From: an uncultured Eubacteriales bacterium
GTDB taxonomy: Bacteria > Bacillota_A > Clostridia > Oscillospirales > Oscillospiraceae
Assembly: GCA_900319835.1 (NCBI GenBank)
Contig: ONPY01000029.1
Span: 1-24,983 of the forward strand
Reading direction: 5' to 3'
Length of the DNA: 24,983 nucleotides
Shown: positions 10,008 to 18,809 of the stretch, piece by piece
Layout: each line of letters starts with the position of its first letter
Position numbering within the stretch: position 1 is the first letter of the stretch
Program-made: the position numbers and the translations under genes
The notes under the pieces: model-generated
What the model was told of the DNA's origin: nothing
The model's database searches: none
The model's input: only the letters and a program-made list of their open reading frames with translations

Positions 10008-10331
10008 TCAGTCGCCGAGGATGTTGGTGCCGACGGCGCGCTCCACCGCGGACTTCAGGGCCTCCTGCCCGTAGCCGATGGAACCCTCCCGGCCGGGGAT
10101 CACGATGATCGCGGGGGTGGGGCTGTCCTTGAACTTGTCGATCTCCGCCTGGATCTGCATGGCGAGGTTCTCCTCGATGTAGATGATGGCGTACTCCTCC
10201 TCGCTGTCGCGGGTGAGATGGCGGAGGATCTTATGGGCCTCGGCGGAGTTCTCCGCCGGGAAGGTGTCCAGGCCCAGGGCCTTGAAGCCCATGACCGTGT
10301 CCCTTCCGCCGATTACTGCGATTTTAAGCAT
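10008..10331 (-). CDS. ntpG: V-type ATP synthase subunit F (E. hirae NtpG)
   Basis: Small central-stalk subunit that binds subunit D and tunes rotation. 107 aa, typical. The N-terminus MLKIAVIGGRDTVMGFKALG has the Rossmann-like beta-alpha start and the GF...LG motif of this family, and the C-terminal half carries PAIIVIPG. ATG 10331 is chosen over the upstream in-frame start at 10379, whose extra 16 residues are unconserved and would lie inside ntpC. It overlaps the end of ntpC by 8 bases, so translation is probably coupled. Subunit letters differ among species; in Thermus this protein is called F. Confidence 0.9.
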   Translation of the reverse strand: MLKIAVIGGRDTVMGFKALGLDTFPAENSAEAHKILRHLTRDSEEEYAIIYIEENLAMQIQAEIDKFKDSPTPAIIVIPGREGSIGYGQEALKSAVERAVGTNILGD

Positions 10332-11316
10332 ACAGATCACGCAGCCTTTCCCGGATGGCCTCCGGCCTGACGCCGGCAAGTCTGCCCGTAAGAATCATTC
10401 TGACAGCCTGGATCTCACCCTCGACCGCGGCCACATACGCCGCCACAGCCTCGGGGCCGTAGCTGATGAGCTTGGCGCCCTGCAGATAGCTGTTGACAGC
10501 GTTGTCGCAGGCCTTTTCAAAGGCCGTCATACCGCCGCCGGCGAGCGCCTCCGCGCCCAGGGCAGCCGCTTTCTCCAGCTTGGTGTGGGCAAACAGGGAG
10601 GCAAGCCCCTCCTTGTCCGCCGCGGCCATGACGCGCTCCGCGCTCACCGTGCCGCCGGGCACCAGCACCTCCGCCAGGAAGTCCTGGTTCTTGCCCATGC
10701 GCAGGGTGCGCACCGCGCTCTTGAGGTTGGCCGCGTCCACCTGAATCTGCGCGTAGCCCCTCAGGAAATCGCCGCCCACGGCGTCCGCCGCGTCCCGGAT
10801 CTCGGCAAAGTATGCCTTGTCCAGCACGAAGTCGGCCAGCTGCGGGTTGGAGGTGCGGGCCAGCACCGCCTTGGCCTCCGCCATCGCGGCGGCGAGCTTC
10901 TCGGGCATCCGGCTGTACTTCTCCTCGTTGTAGAGCTCCAACAGCTGCTTGCCGGGCAGGCGCCCCGCGTCGGAGAGCAGGTGCTTGCAGTCGGTGCCGA
11001 CGGCCTCAGCCTTCAGGATGGCCTTGGCGTTGTGGTAGTCGTACTTGAGCTTGAACAGATCCACCAGCTCCTTGTCCGGGGAGAGATCCTGCATTTCCTT
11101 GAAGATCTCCCCGCGGCGCTGAGCCAGGGTCTCCTCCACCTCGGAGGCGCTCATCTGAGACATATCGGGATAACCGCAGTCCGTCAGGAGCTTGGCGGCG
11201 TCCTCAACCGAGGCGGCATCCAGCATGCGGCCGGCCTTCTCCAGGTTCAGGAGCTTGGGCTCCCGGGCGCGGAGCATGGCCGAAACGCACAGATACGCTT
11301 CTTTTTTGTTTGACAA
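10324..11316 (-). CDS. ntpC: V-type ATP synthase subunit C (d-type adaptor)
   Basis: Funnel-shaped adaptor linking the D/F shaft to the membrane c-ring, homologous to eukaryotic subunit d. The 330-aa, almost fully helical sequence with three internally similar segments fits the family, and so does its place between E and F. The start is TTG at 11316-11314, preceded by GGGAGG at 7 bases; the first ATG is codon 14 and would cut the conserved N-terminal Tyr...Ala-Arg helix (AYLCVSAMLRARE). It lies 27 bases after ntpE. Confidence 0.88.
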   Translation of the reverse strand: MSNKKEAYLCVSAMLRAREPKLLNLEKAGRMLDAASVEDAAKLLTDCGYPDMSQMSASEVEETLAQRRGEIFKEMQDLSPDKELVDLFKLKYDYHNAKAILKAEAVGTDCKHLLSDAGRLPGKQLLELYNEEKYSRMPEKLAAAMAEAKAVLARTSNPQLADFVLDKAYFAEIRDAADAVGGDFLRGYAQIQVDAANLKSAVRTLRMGKNQDFLAEVLVPGGTVSAERVMAAADKEGLASLFAHTKLEKAAALGAEALAGGGMTAFEKACDNAVNSYLQGAKLISYGPEAVAAYVAAVEGEIQAVRMILTGRLAGVRPEAIRERLRDLYA

Positions 11317-11343
11317 TGTTTTCCCTCCCTTGATGGGAACGGC

Positions 11344-11931
11344 TCAGCCGAAGAGAACCTTGGCCAGCTCCGCGGCCATGTCCTCACGGCGCAGCTCCAC
11401 CAGCAGCTCGGCCGTGCAGTTGGCCTCGATGCTGCCGCGGCGCAGGATCAGACCGCCCTTGAAGTCGCCGGTGTCGGCGGAGAGGGTCAGCTTCCCGCCG
11501 GAGAGCTTCGCGTTCGCCGCGTCGACCACCTTCTGGCCCACGGCGGCGCGGTCGCGGGCGTTGAGGACGATCTCCTCTTCCCCGGTGACAGAGGCCTCGG
11601 CGGCCAGCTTTGCCAGCAGAGCCACATACTGCTCCTCCGGCAGATTCACCAGCAGCTCGGCGGCGCGGTCAAAGCTCTCGGCAACCAGGTCCTGCTTGAC
11701 GGCGAGGATGGCCTTGCGGCCTTCCATCTTGGCCAGACGCTCCATGCTGTCCAGCCGATCCTGGTTGGCCTTGACGCCGACGCGGATCTTCTCGGCATAG
11801 GCGTCCTTTGCCTTCTGCTCCCAAGCGGCGCGAATGGAGGCGCAGTTCTGCTCGGCCTGAGCGAGGATCGCATCGGCCTGAGCCTCGGCGTCAGCCTGAA
11901 TATGTGCGATGATCTTTTCAGTGCCTTTCAT
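11344..11931 (-). CDS. ntpE: V-type ATP synthase subunit E (peripheral stalk)
   Basis: Peripheral-stalk subunit that, as a heterodimer with the G/H-type protein (here the first gene), holds the head against the membrane stator. 195 aa: an N-terminal Ala/Glu/Lys-rich coiled coil (about 1-95) and a globular C-terminal domain ending in the characteristic GGLILRRGSIEANCTAE-type segment (residues about 154-170). ATG 11931 is preferred because GGGAGA is 4 bases upstream; the in-frame ATG 11943 overlaps that ribosome binding site. 21 bases separate it from ntpK. Confidence 0.9.
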   Translation of the reverse strand: MKGTEKIIAHIQADAEAQADAILAQAEQNCASIRAAWEQKAKDAYAEKIRVGVKANQDRLDSMERLAKMEGRKAILAVKQDLVAESFDRAAELLVNLPEEQYVALLAKLAAEASVTGEEEIVLNARDRAAVGQKVVDAANAKLSGGKLTLSADTGDFKGGLILRRGSIEANCTAELLVELRREDMAAELAKVLFG

Positions 11932-11952
11932 AGCTTCTCCCATCCGATGCGA

Positions 11953-12459
<507 letters not shown>

Positions 12460-12466
12460 TTATCGT

Positions 12467-14452
12467 TTATTCCTGGGGATTGATGTACTGGGTACGAATG
12501 CGCAGCGGCATAAAGGGTTTGCCGCCGTCCTGATAGAACTTGCCGAAGAACTCCAGGCACTGGAGCCTCAGGTCGTGCACGAAGCAGCCCAGCAGGTTCA
12601 GCGCGAAGTTCAGCGCGTGGCCGATCAGGAAGACCACGATAAAGATCAGGCCCGACACCGGGGTGACTCCGTTCTTCGACGGCATGGCCGCGATGGTGTT
12701 GAACACCTGGGCCACAACGCCGCCCGCCAGCATCAGCGCCATGATACGCGAGTAGCTCAGCACGTCGCCGAACCAGCCCGTGAGCGTGTTGTACAGGCAG
12801 GAGAAGGGGGCCGTGATCTTGCCGAAGCCCGTAGCGCCGCGGGTGGAGCCGAAGAGCAGCATCACGACGCCGACGATGATCACCGCAAGGCCCGCCGTGT
12901 GCAGCACCGCCGCGTCCTTGAAGACCAGCATCTGCAGGCCCAGCAGCACGCCGCCCACCAGGATGATCCACTGGGAACCCTCCTCGAAGATGGCGCTGGC
13001 CTTTTCGCCGCGCCGCCACTTCTCGTGGAAGTTGACGGCCATGCCGGTGTTCAGGTGCAGCAGGCCCAGGACCATGGCGCCGTAGAGCACCATGTTGCTG
13101 TCCCGCACGGGGGAGAACAGATAGGGCAGGCCCTTCCAGGTGGAGCCGAACATGCCGGCGATGATCTCCGGGGCGTTGCCAAAGAAGCCGCCGGTCAGCG
13201 CGCCCATGACAAAGGTGGAGATGCCGCCGTAGAGCAGCAGCTGGCAGAAGGAGAGCGTGCCCGCGCGGGGCTTCATCTTCTTCATGGCCACCAGGGCCGC
13301 GATGATCATCAGGATGCCGTAGCCCATGTCCGCCATCATCAGTCCGTAAAACAGGATGAAGAAGGGGGCCATGAGGGGGTTCGGGTCCCGGCTGCCGTAG
13401 GCCGGCAGCGAGTACATGTTGGTCACCATGTTCAGGGCATTGGTGAATTTGTTGTTTTTGAGCTGGACAGGCACGCTGGGATATTCGTCCTCGGCGGGGT
13501 CCGCCGTCTCCCAGGCGCAGCCGAAGCGGTCAAAGACCTCTCCCAGCTCCTTTTCCTTTTCCGCGGGGATCCAGCCCTCCATCACGAGGACCGAGTCCGT
13601 GCCGCAGAGCCGATCCTCCGCCTCGGCCAGGGCGATCTGTACGTTCACCCGGTCGGCGGCCAGCTTCAGCTCGTCGCGGTGTACCCCGTCGTCCACGATA
13701 TAGCGGATGCAGTTTTCCTTCTCCGCCGCCAGCTCCTTGAGCTTCTGCTCGGAATTGAGCAGGCACTCTCTGGCCGTGCCGGACATCCCGGCCACAGCAG
13801 CGGGGGTAAAGCCGAAGGGCCGCAGGGCGTCCTGCATGGCGGAGAGCTTATCTTTCATGCACACCAGCAGCACATAGCGCTCCTTCTTCTCCTCGCGGAC
13901 GGTAAAGAGCTCGCTCTCCTCGTCCACCGCGGCGAGCGCGGCGTTGATCTCGGACAGCTCCATGCGCGCAGGCACCGTGCCGATGAGCACGCTGCAGCGC
14001 TCGGTCCCCTCAAAGTCCAAGGACAGATCCAGCTCCTGCCAGGGGCGGAGCGCCTCGATCATGCTGCGCTCCCGGCTCTCCTCGGCGGCGATGCGCTTGA
14101 TGCGCGCGTCGTAGCCTTCGATCGCCTCGGCGGTCTTGAGTGCGCCGGTCAGCCCCGTGTCGTCAAGCAAAACCTGGGGCTCCAGCTCGGGCTTGGCCGA
14201 GAGCAGCTTGCTCTTTTTGGGCGCGTAGACATTGAGCAGCTCAATGGCGTGGTTGAGCGTGCCGTGCCGGGCTCTGAGCGCGGCCACATCCGGGTTCTCC
14301 CGGTGCAGCAGGCCCTCCAGCTCCGTGCCCTGAAGCTCACCCTCCAGCTCGGAAAACTCCACGCAGCCGTGGCGGATCAGCTCCTTGAGAAGCTCCTCCT
14401 TCTGATCGCGGACAGCCAACAGGCGGAGCTTTTTCATTTGTACAATGGCCAT
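12467..14452 (-). CDS. ntpI: V-type ATP synthase subunit I (stator a-subunit)
   Basis: Stator subunit that forms the ion half-channels against the K ring and anchors the peripheral stalks. 661 aa: a soluble N-terminal half with two long coiled-coil stretches (about 1-335), then about seven or eight membrane segments beginning near residue 355 (PFFILFYGLMMADMGYG). The C-terminal VHDLRLQCLEFFGKFY (around 627) is a family hallmark. Start ATG 14452 gives the standard MAIVQMKKLRLLAV N-terminus and lies one base after the ntpF stop, so it is probably translated by coupling; no strong Shine-Dalgarno is seen. 43 bases separate it from ntpK. Confidence 0.95.
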   Translation of the reverse strand: MAIVQMKKLRLLAVRDQKEELLKELIRHGCVEFSELEGELQGTELEGLLHRENPDVAALRARHGTLNHAIELLNVYAPKKSKLLSAKPELEPQVLLDDTGLTGALKTAEAIEGYDARIKRIAAEESRERSMIEALRPWQELDLSLDFEGTERCSVLIGTVPARMELSEINAALAAVDEESELFTVREEKKERYVLLVCMKDKLSAMQDALRPFGFTPAAVAGMSGTARECLLNSEQKLKELAAEKENCIRYIVDDGVHRDELKLAADRVNVQIALAEAEDRLCGTDSVLVMEGWIPAEKEKELGEVFDRFGCAWETADPAEDEYPSVPVQLKNNKFTNALNMVTNMYSLPAYGSRDPNPLMAPFFILFYGLMMADMGYGILMIIAALVAMKKMKPRAGTLSFCQLLLYGGISTFVMGALTGGFFGNAPEIIAGMFGSTWKGLPYLFSPVRDSNMVLYGAMVLGLLHLNTGMAVNFHEKWRRGEKASAIFEEGSQWIILVGGVLLGLQMLVFKDAAVLHTAGLAVIIVGVVMLLFGSTRGATGFGKITAPFSCLYNTLTGWFGDVLSYSRIMALMLAGGVVAQVFNTIAAMPSKNGVTPVSGLIFIVVFLIGHALNFALNLLGCFVHDLRLQCLEFFGKFYQDGGKPFMPLRIRTQYINPQE

Positions 14453-14453
14453 C

Positions 14454-14768
14454 TCAGCTGTTCACTATCCTTTCCACTACAAGCGCCGCCGCTTCGTCCA
14501 GCTTGCTCTCGGCTCTGGTGCGAAGCACAGCTTTCTGATTTTCCAGATCCGCGGCAAGGCGTTCACTCTCTTGCTTGGCCTTATCGTTGACCTGACGGGA
14601 AAGCTCCTGCAGCTCCGCCTCCGCTTTCGCGACGGCGGCGTCCACGGCCAGCTTCCCGGCGCTCTCGGCATCCGCCGCGAGCTGTTTGGCCCGGGTTTCC
14701 GCGCCGGCCAGCGTTGCCTTCGCCGCCGCCTCCGCCTGGGTAATATTGCTGATCGCTTCAAATGACAT
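14454..14768 (-). CDS. ntpF: V-type ATP synthase peripheral-stalk subunit (G/H type)
   Basis: First gene of the ATPase operon. 104 aa, nearly all predicted coiled coil, dominated by Ala, Glu, Lys and Arg (TRAKQLAADAE, KAEAELQELSRQ), with no membrane segment. This fits the small peripheral-stalk partner of subunit E (NtpF of E. hirae, G of Thermus, often annotated subunit H). Family assignment rests on composition and on being immediately before ntpI, as in the E. hirae order F-I-K-E-C-G-A-B-D. ATG 14768 follows GGGGGGTG at 6 bases. A longer frame reaching 14924 would include the promoter and is rejected. Confidence 0.82.
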   Translation of the reverse strand: MSFEAISNITQAEAAAKATLAGAETRAKQLAADAESAGKLAVDAAVAKAEAELQELSRQVNDKAKQESERLAADLENQKAVLRTRAESKLDEAAALVVERIVNS

Positions 14769-14895
14769 TGGCACACCCCCCTTGTTTTGATGAAGAAATA
14801 TCGGACAAATCGTTCTCCCGTTCCCAACGTAAAAGAAGAACGCCCCGAAAAGCCAATTGTTTCCCGGGGATTTTTCCCGCCTCGAATTATAACAC

Positions 14896-14924
14896 AGTAT
14901 AGCTGTCTTCGGCAACATTGTCAA
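14896..14924 (-). promoter_or_regulatory. Promoter of the V-type ATPase operon
   Basis: On the minus strand a perfect TTGACA (14924-14919) and TATACT (14901-14896) are spaced 17 bases, with a second TATAAT-like box just downstream. Transcription should start near 14889, leaving a leader of about 120 bases before ntpF. The leader contains one hairpin (CCCCG at 14869-14865 with CGGGG at 14847-14843) but no riboswitch I recognise. Confidence 0.85.
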
Positions 14925-14948
14925 TTTTTTATCTAATAAAAAATTGAC
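14920..14948. promoter_or_regulatory. Perfect 12-bp inverted repeat over the ATPase -35 box
   Basis: Bases 14920-14931 are exactly complementary to 14937-14948 with a 5-base spacer, arms GTCAATTTTTTA and TAAAAAATTGAC. The -35 TTGACA lies in one arm. Position and symmetry suggest an operator for a dimeric regulator; it could also be an A/T-rich hairpin with no such role. Confidence 0.5.
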
Positions 14949-15170
14949 CGAAACCCGCGATTATTTTTTTGCGTTTTTCCCAATCAACTCCCTTGTATTT
15001 CCACTTGTTGCTTCCTTTTTTGTCAAAATGCGAAAAACATCTGAAAAATATTGAAAAGCAGGATGAAAAAATTTCATTCATTTGCGCCGACAGGCGTCCG
15101 CCAAAAGCGGACGCCTGTCATATTTTCTATAAGGCTTTGTGTTCACAAACGGTTCCTCTCCCGGCGCCGC
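14949..15170. other. A+T-rich intergenic spacer, no gene seen
   Basis: This gap before the dnaE 3' end is much more A+T-rich than its surroundings and has many T and A runs. Apart from the hairpin at 15089-15119 I see no gene. A 49-codon minus-strand frame beginning near 15080 lacks a ribosome binding site and recognisable content. Confidence 0.5.
15089..15119 (-). terminator. Perfect 13-bp hairpin downstream of dnaE
   Basis: GACAGGCGTCCGC (15089-15101) and its exact complement (15107-15119) enclose a CAAAA loop, about 50 bases past the dnaE stop codon. It is probably the end of the hprK-dnaE transcript, but on the minus strand it is followed by GGCGC, not T residues; a T-rich ATATTTTCT follows only on the plus strand. 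Intrinsic termination of dnaE is therefore plausible but not canonical. Confidence 0.45.
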
Positions 15171-18100
15171 TCATTTGACCACCACGTTTTCTTTCCCGAG
15201 CCGTTCGGTCAGCTCGTCCACCAGCGCCTCGTGGATGAGGCAGGAGGCGCCGATGCGCTTTTTCTCCTTCTCGCAGTAGAGGATCATCTGCTGGTTGCCG
15301 GGGAACATCGTGAGGATCAGGCGGATCTTCTCAAGGATGGGGTCGTCCGCGCTCTTGACCTTCACCCAGAGCTTCCGGTCCTTCGCCGGCGGCTCCTTCG
15401 CGCCCATGGCGTTGAGATCCGAAATGGGCCGGATGGACTCCACCATCAGCTGGGGATCCTTCTCATCGCGCACGGAGATGCGGCCCCGCACCACGAGGGC
15501 GGCGTTGTCCTTGATGTAGGCCCCGCCGGAGTCGAGCGCCTTCTGGAAGGCCATGAGCTCCATGCTGCCTGTGTCGTCCTCCAGCTGGATGTAGCTCATG
15601 AGGGCGTTGTTCTTGGTGGTGCGGGTGCGGTGGGATTCCACCACCCCGGCCACGGTGATCATCTGGTTGTCCTGGAAGCGCTGGGGTCCGCCCTCCTGGG
15701 CAAAGTCCGCCATCACGGCGCCCATAGGCACCGCCCCGATCCTCCGCACCGCATCGCGGTAGCTGTCCATGGGGTGACCGCTGAGGTAGAGACCCGTGGT
15801 CTCCTTCTCCATGGCCATCTTCTCCATGGGCGTGAACTCCTCCACCTCCGGGATGGGGATGACGGCGGGGGGCTTTTCCCCCTCGTCGTTGAAGTCCCCG
15901 AAGAGATCCAGCTGGCCGGAGATGTTGTCCCGGACGGACTGGGCAATGGAGTCCATGACCGCGCCGGCGATCTGGATCAGGGCCTTGCGCTTGCAGCCCA
16001 TGGAGTCGAAGGCGCCGGCCTTGATGAGATTTTCGACCGCCCGGCGGTTGAGCTCGCCCCCGCTCATGCGGCGGCAGAAGTCCTCAAAGTCCGTGAAGGG
16101 GCCGTTTGCCTCCCGCTCGGCAACCAGGGACTCAATGGCGCCCCAGCCGATGCCCTTGATGGCCACGAGGCCATAACGGATGTTCTGCCCGTCGACGGTG
16201 AAGTTTGCGCCGGAGGCGTTGACGTCCGGGGGCAGGAGCTGAATGCCCATATTGCGGCACTCGGCAATATACTCGGCCACCTTGACGCTGCTGTCGAGAA
16301 TGGAGGTGAGCAGGGCGGCCATGTACTGCTGGGGGTAGTGGCGCTTCATGTAGGCGGTGCGGTAGACCACGATGGCGTAGGACACCGCGTGGGCCTTGTT
16401 GAAGGCGTAGCTGGCAAAATCCAGGATCTCGTCGTAGATGGAGTTGGCCGTGGCCTCCGGGATGCCGCGCTTCACCGCGCCGTCGATGCCGCGGCTTACG
16501 TCCCCGTGGACAAAGGCGATGCGCTCGGCGTCAATGACCTTGTGCTTCTTCTTGGACATGGCGCGGCGGATGTTGTCCGCCTGACCCAGGGAGAAGCCCG
16601 CCAGGGAGCGGAAGATCTCGATGACCTGCTCCTGGTAGACGATGCAGCCATAGGTGACGGAGAGGATGGGCCGCAGGCTCTCGTGCTTGTAGCGGATCTT
16701 CTCCGGGTGCTGCGACCACTCGATGAACTTCGGGATGGAGTCCATGGGGCCGGGTCGGTAGAGGGCGATGATGGCGGTGATATCCTCGATGCTCTTGGCC
16801 TTGATGCCGGTGCAGACGGCGGTCATGCCCGCGCTTTCCAGTTGGAACACGCCCGAGGTGTGGCCCGCGGCCAGCATGTCAAAGGTCTCCCTGTCGTCCA
16901 CGGGGGCCTCGGCTACCCGGAAGTCCGGCTCCTTCTGCCGTACCAGGCGCTCGGCGTCGTCCAGCACCGTCAGGTTTCTCAGCCCCAGAAAGTCCATCTT
17001 GAGAAGTCCCAGCTCCTCCAGCGTGGTCATGGGGTACTGGCAGACCACGGACTCGTCGTTCATGGCAAGGGGCACATATTCGTAGACAGGCCGGTCGGTG
17101 ATGACTACACCGGCGGCGTGGGTGGAGGCGTGGCGGGGCATGCCCTCCAGGGCCTTGGCCACCTCGATGAGCTGCTTGACGCGCGGGTCGTTCTCCGTCA
17201 TCTCCCTGAGGGGCTTGGAGAGGCGCAGGGCCTCGTCCAGGGTCATGTTCAGGGCCATGGGCACCTGCTTTGCCACCTGGTCGGTCTCTGCGTAGCTGAA
17301 GTTCAGGGCGCGGCCCACGTCCCGGATGGCGCCCCGGGCGGCCATGGTGCCGAAGGTCACGATCTGGGCCACGTGGTCGTGGCCGTAGAGGCGGTTGACG
17401 TAGTCGATGACCTCGCCCCGGCGGTTGACGCAGAAATCCACGTCGATATCCGGCATGGAGACGCGCTCGGGGTTTAAGAAGCGTTCAAAGAAGAGGGAGT
17501 ATTTGATGGGATCGACGTCGGTGATGTGCAGGCAGTAGGACACCACGCTGCCCGCGGCGCTGCCGCGGCCGGGGCCCACGGGGATCCCGTTTCGCTTGGC
17601 GTAGCCGATGAAGTCCGAGACGATGAGGAAGTAGTCCACGAAGCCCATCTGGTGGATCATGTTCAGCTCGTACTCAAGCTGTTTGTGGATCTCCGGCCGG
17701 TCCGCGAAGCGCTCGGCAAAGCCCTTTTCGCAGAGCTTCTGCAGGTACTCCCAGCTGTCCGTCTCCCCCGCGGGGAGCTTAAATTTCGGCAGCTTGTAGT
17801 TGCCGAACTCAAAATCGAAGGAACACATGTCCGCGATCTTCGCGGTGTTGTCCGCGGCCTCGGGCAGCTCGGGGAAGAGGGCGCGCATCTCCTGCTCGCT
17901 CTTGAGATAGAATTCCTCCGTCTCAAAGCGCATGCGGTTGGGCTCGTCCACGGTCTTGCCAGTCTGGATGCACATGAGCACATCCTGGTAGTAGGCGTCC
18001 TCTTTGCCGATGTAGTGGGCGTCGTTGGTCAGCGCCAGGGGGATGCCCGTCTCTTTTGAAAGGCGCACCAGACCCTGGGCGGCCCGTGCCTCGTCGGCGA

Positions 18101-18635
18101 TGCCGTGGTTCTGAATCTCCAGGAAGAAGCTGTCCGCCCCAAAGAGCTCCCGCAGCTCCAGCGCCTTGGCCTTCGCCCCGGCGTAGTCGCCCCGGATCAG
18201 CATCTGGGGGATGGCGCCTGCAAGGCACCCCGACAGGCAGACCAGGCCCTCGGCATGCTCGTGCAGCAGGGGCCAGTCGATGCGCGGCTTGACGTAAAAG
18301 CCCTCCGTAAAGGCGGAGGACACCAGATAGCAAAGATTGCGGTAGCCCGTCTCGTTCCTGCACAGCAGGATCAGATGGCTGTACTCGTTGTCACGGCCGT
18401 GCTCCCGGTCCAGGCGGCTTCTCGGCGCCACATAGACCTCACAGCCGATGATGGGCTTGACCCCGGCGGCCCGGCACGCCTTGTAAAAGGCCACCGCGCC
18501 GTACATGACGCCGTGGTCCGTGAGCGCCACGGCGCTCTGCCCCAGCTCCTTGACGCGCTCGGCCAGCCTGTCCGTGCGGCAGGCGCCGTCGAGCAGGCTG
18601 AACTCGCTGTGAACATGTAAGTGGACAAAAGCCAT
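15171..18635 (-). CDS. dnaE: DNA polymerase III subunit alpha (DnaE)
   Basis: Replicative C-family DNA polymerase. In Firmicutes DnaE works beside PolC, extending RNA primers on the lagging strand. 1154 aa, usual length for the DnaE1/DnaE group. An N-terminal PHP domain (about 1-270) starts with HLHVHSEFSLLDGA (His5, His7, His9). The palm carries PDIDVDF (395-401) with catalytic Asp398 and Asp400, followed by the SYAFNKAHAVSYA motif, helix-hairpin-helix region and a C-terminal OB fold (about 990-1070, TVAGVVESHRTRTTKN). There is no exonuclease insertion, so it is not PolC. GAGGAG lies 6 bases before ATG 18635. It follows whiA after a 174-base gap containing hairpins, so it may be transcribed partly independently. 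Confidence 0.96.
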   Translation of the reverse strand: MAFVHLHVHSEFSLLDGACRTDRLAERVKELGQSAVALTDHGVMYGAVAFYKACRAAGVKPIIGCEVYVAPRSRLDREHGRDNEYSHLILLCRNETGYRNLCYLVSSAFTEGFYVKPRIDWPLLHEHAEGLVCLSGCLAGAIPQMLIRGDYAGAKAKALELRELFGADSFFLEIQNHGIADEARAAQGLVRLSKETGIPLALTNDAHYIGKEDAYYQDVLMCIQTGKTVDEPNRMRFETEEFYLKSEQEMRALFPELPEAADNTAKIADMCSFDFEFGNYKLPKFKLPAGETDSWEYLQKLCEKGFAERFADRPEIHKQLEYELNMIHQMGFVDYFLIVSDFIGYAKRNGIPVGPGRGSAAGSVVSYCLHITDVDPIKYSLFFERFLNPERVSMPDIDVDFCVNRRGEVIDYVNRLYGHDHVAQIVTFGTMAARGAIRDVGRALNFSYAETDQVAKQVPMALNMTLDEALRLSKPLREMTENDPRVKQLIEVAKALEGMPRHASTHAAGVVITDRPVYEYVPLAMNDESVVCQYPMTTLEELGLLKMDFLGLRNLTVLDDAERLVRQKEPDFRVAEAPVDDRETFDMLAAGHTSGVFQLESAGMTAVCTGIKAKSIEDITAIIALYRPGPMDSIPKFIEWSQHPEKIRYKHESLRPILSVTYGCIVYQEQVIEIFRSLAGFSLGQADNIRRAMSKKKHKVIDAERIAFVHGDVSRGIDGAVKRGIPEATANSIYDEILDFASYAFNKAHAVSYAIVVYRTAYMKRHYPQQYMAALLTSILDSSVKVAEYIAECRNMGIQLLPPDVNASGANFTVDGQNIRYGLVAIKGIGWGAIESLVAEREANGPFTDFEDFCRRMSGGELNRRAVENLIKAGAFDSMGCKRKALIQIAGAVMDSIAQSVRDNISGQLDLFGDFNDEGEKPPAVIPIPEVEEFTPMEKMAMEKETTGLYLSGHPMDSYRDAVRRIGAVPMGAVMADFAQEGGPQRFQDNQMITVAGVVESHRTRTTKNNALMSYIQLEDDTGSMELMAFQKALDSGGAYIKDNAALVVRGRISVRDEKDPQLMVESIRPISDLNAMGAKEPPAKDRKLWVKVKSADDPILEKIRLILTMFPGNQQMILYCEKEKKRIGASCLIHEALVDELTERLGKENVVVK

Positions 18636-18690
18636 AGGGGTTCTCCTCTTCTATAACTACACCGAGAACAAACAGACACAAATCAAAATC

Positions 18691-18721
18691 GTTTTAGGGG
18701 CAGCTTTGCCGCCCCTAAAAC
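18691..18721 (-). terminator. Hairpin between whiA and dnaE
   Basis: GTTTTAGGGGC (18691-18701) pairs exactly with GCCCCTAAAAC (18711-18721) around a 9-base loop. On the minus strand GATTTTGATTT follows. It resembles an intrinsic terminator for the whiA side but with a broken T tract, so partial read-through into dnaE is likely. Confidence 0.55.
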
Positions 18722-18734
18722 TCCCTGAGGCGAG

Positions 18735-18804
18735 CTGAGCGAGCCCTCGCGCCGCCGCATGCGATAAGCGCGAGTGCTCGATCGCGAATCGCATTCGCGA
18801 TCGA
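18735..18804. repeat. Palindrome-rich element next to whiA stop
   Basis: The perfect 12-bp stem 18778-18789 with 18793-18804 (core CGATCGCGAAT, loop CGC) ends 6 bases from the whiA stop. To its left lie CGAG/CTCG-rich short palindromes (18735-18780). The composition looks like a dispersed palindromic repeat, but there is only one copy in the window. Confidence 0.5.
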
Positions 18805-18809
18805 AAAGG

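Noticed and set aside
14949..15080. 49-codon minus-strand frame in the A+T-rich spacer
   Set aside because: No Shine-Dalgarno; amino acid content (Phe, Lys, Ile) reflects base composition only.
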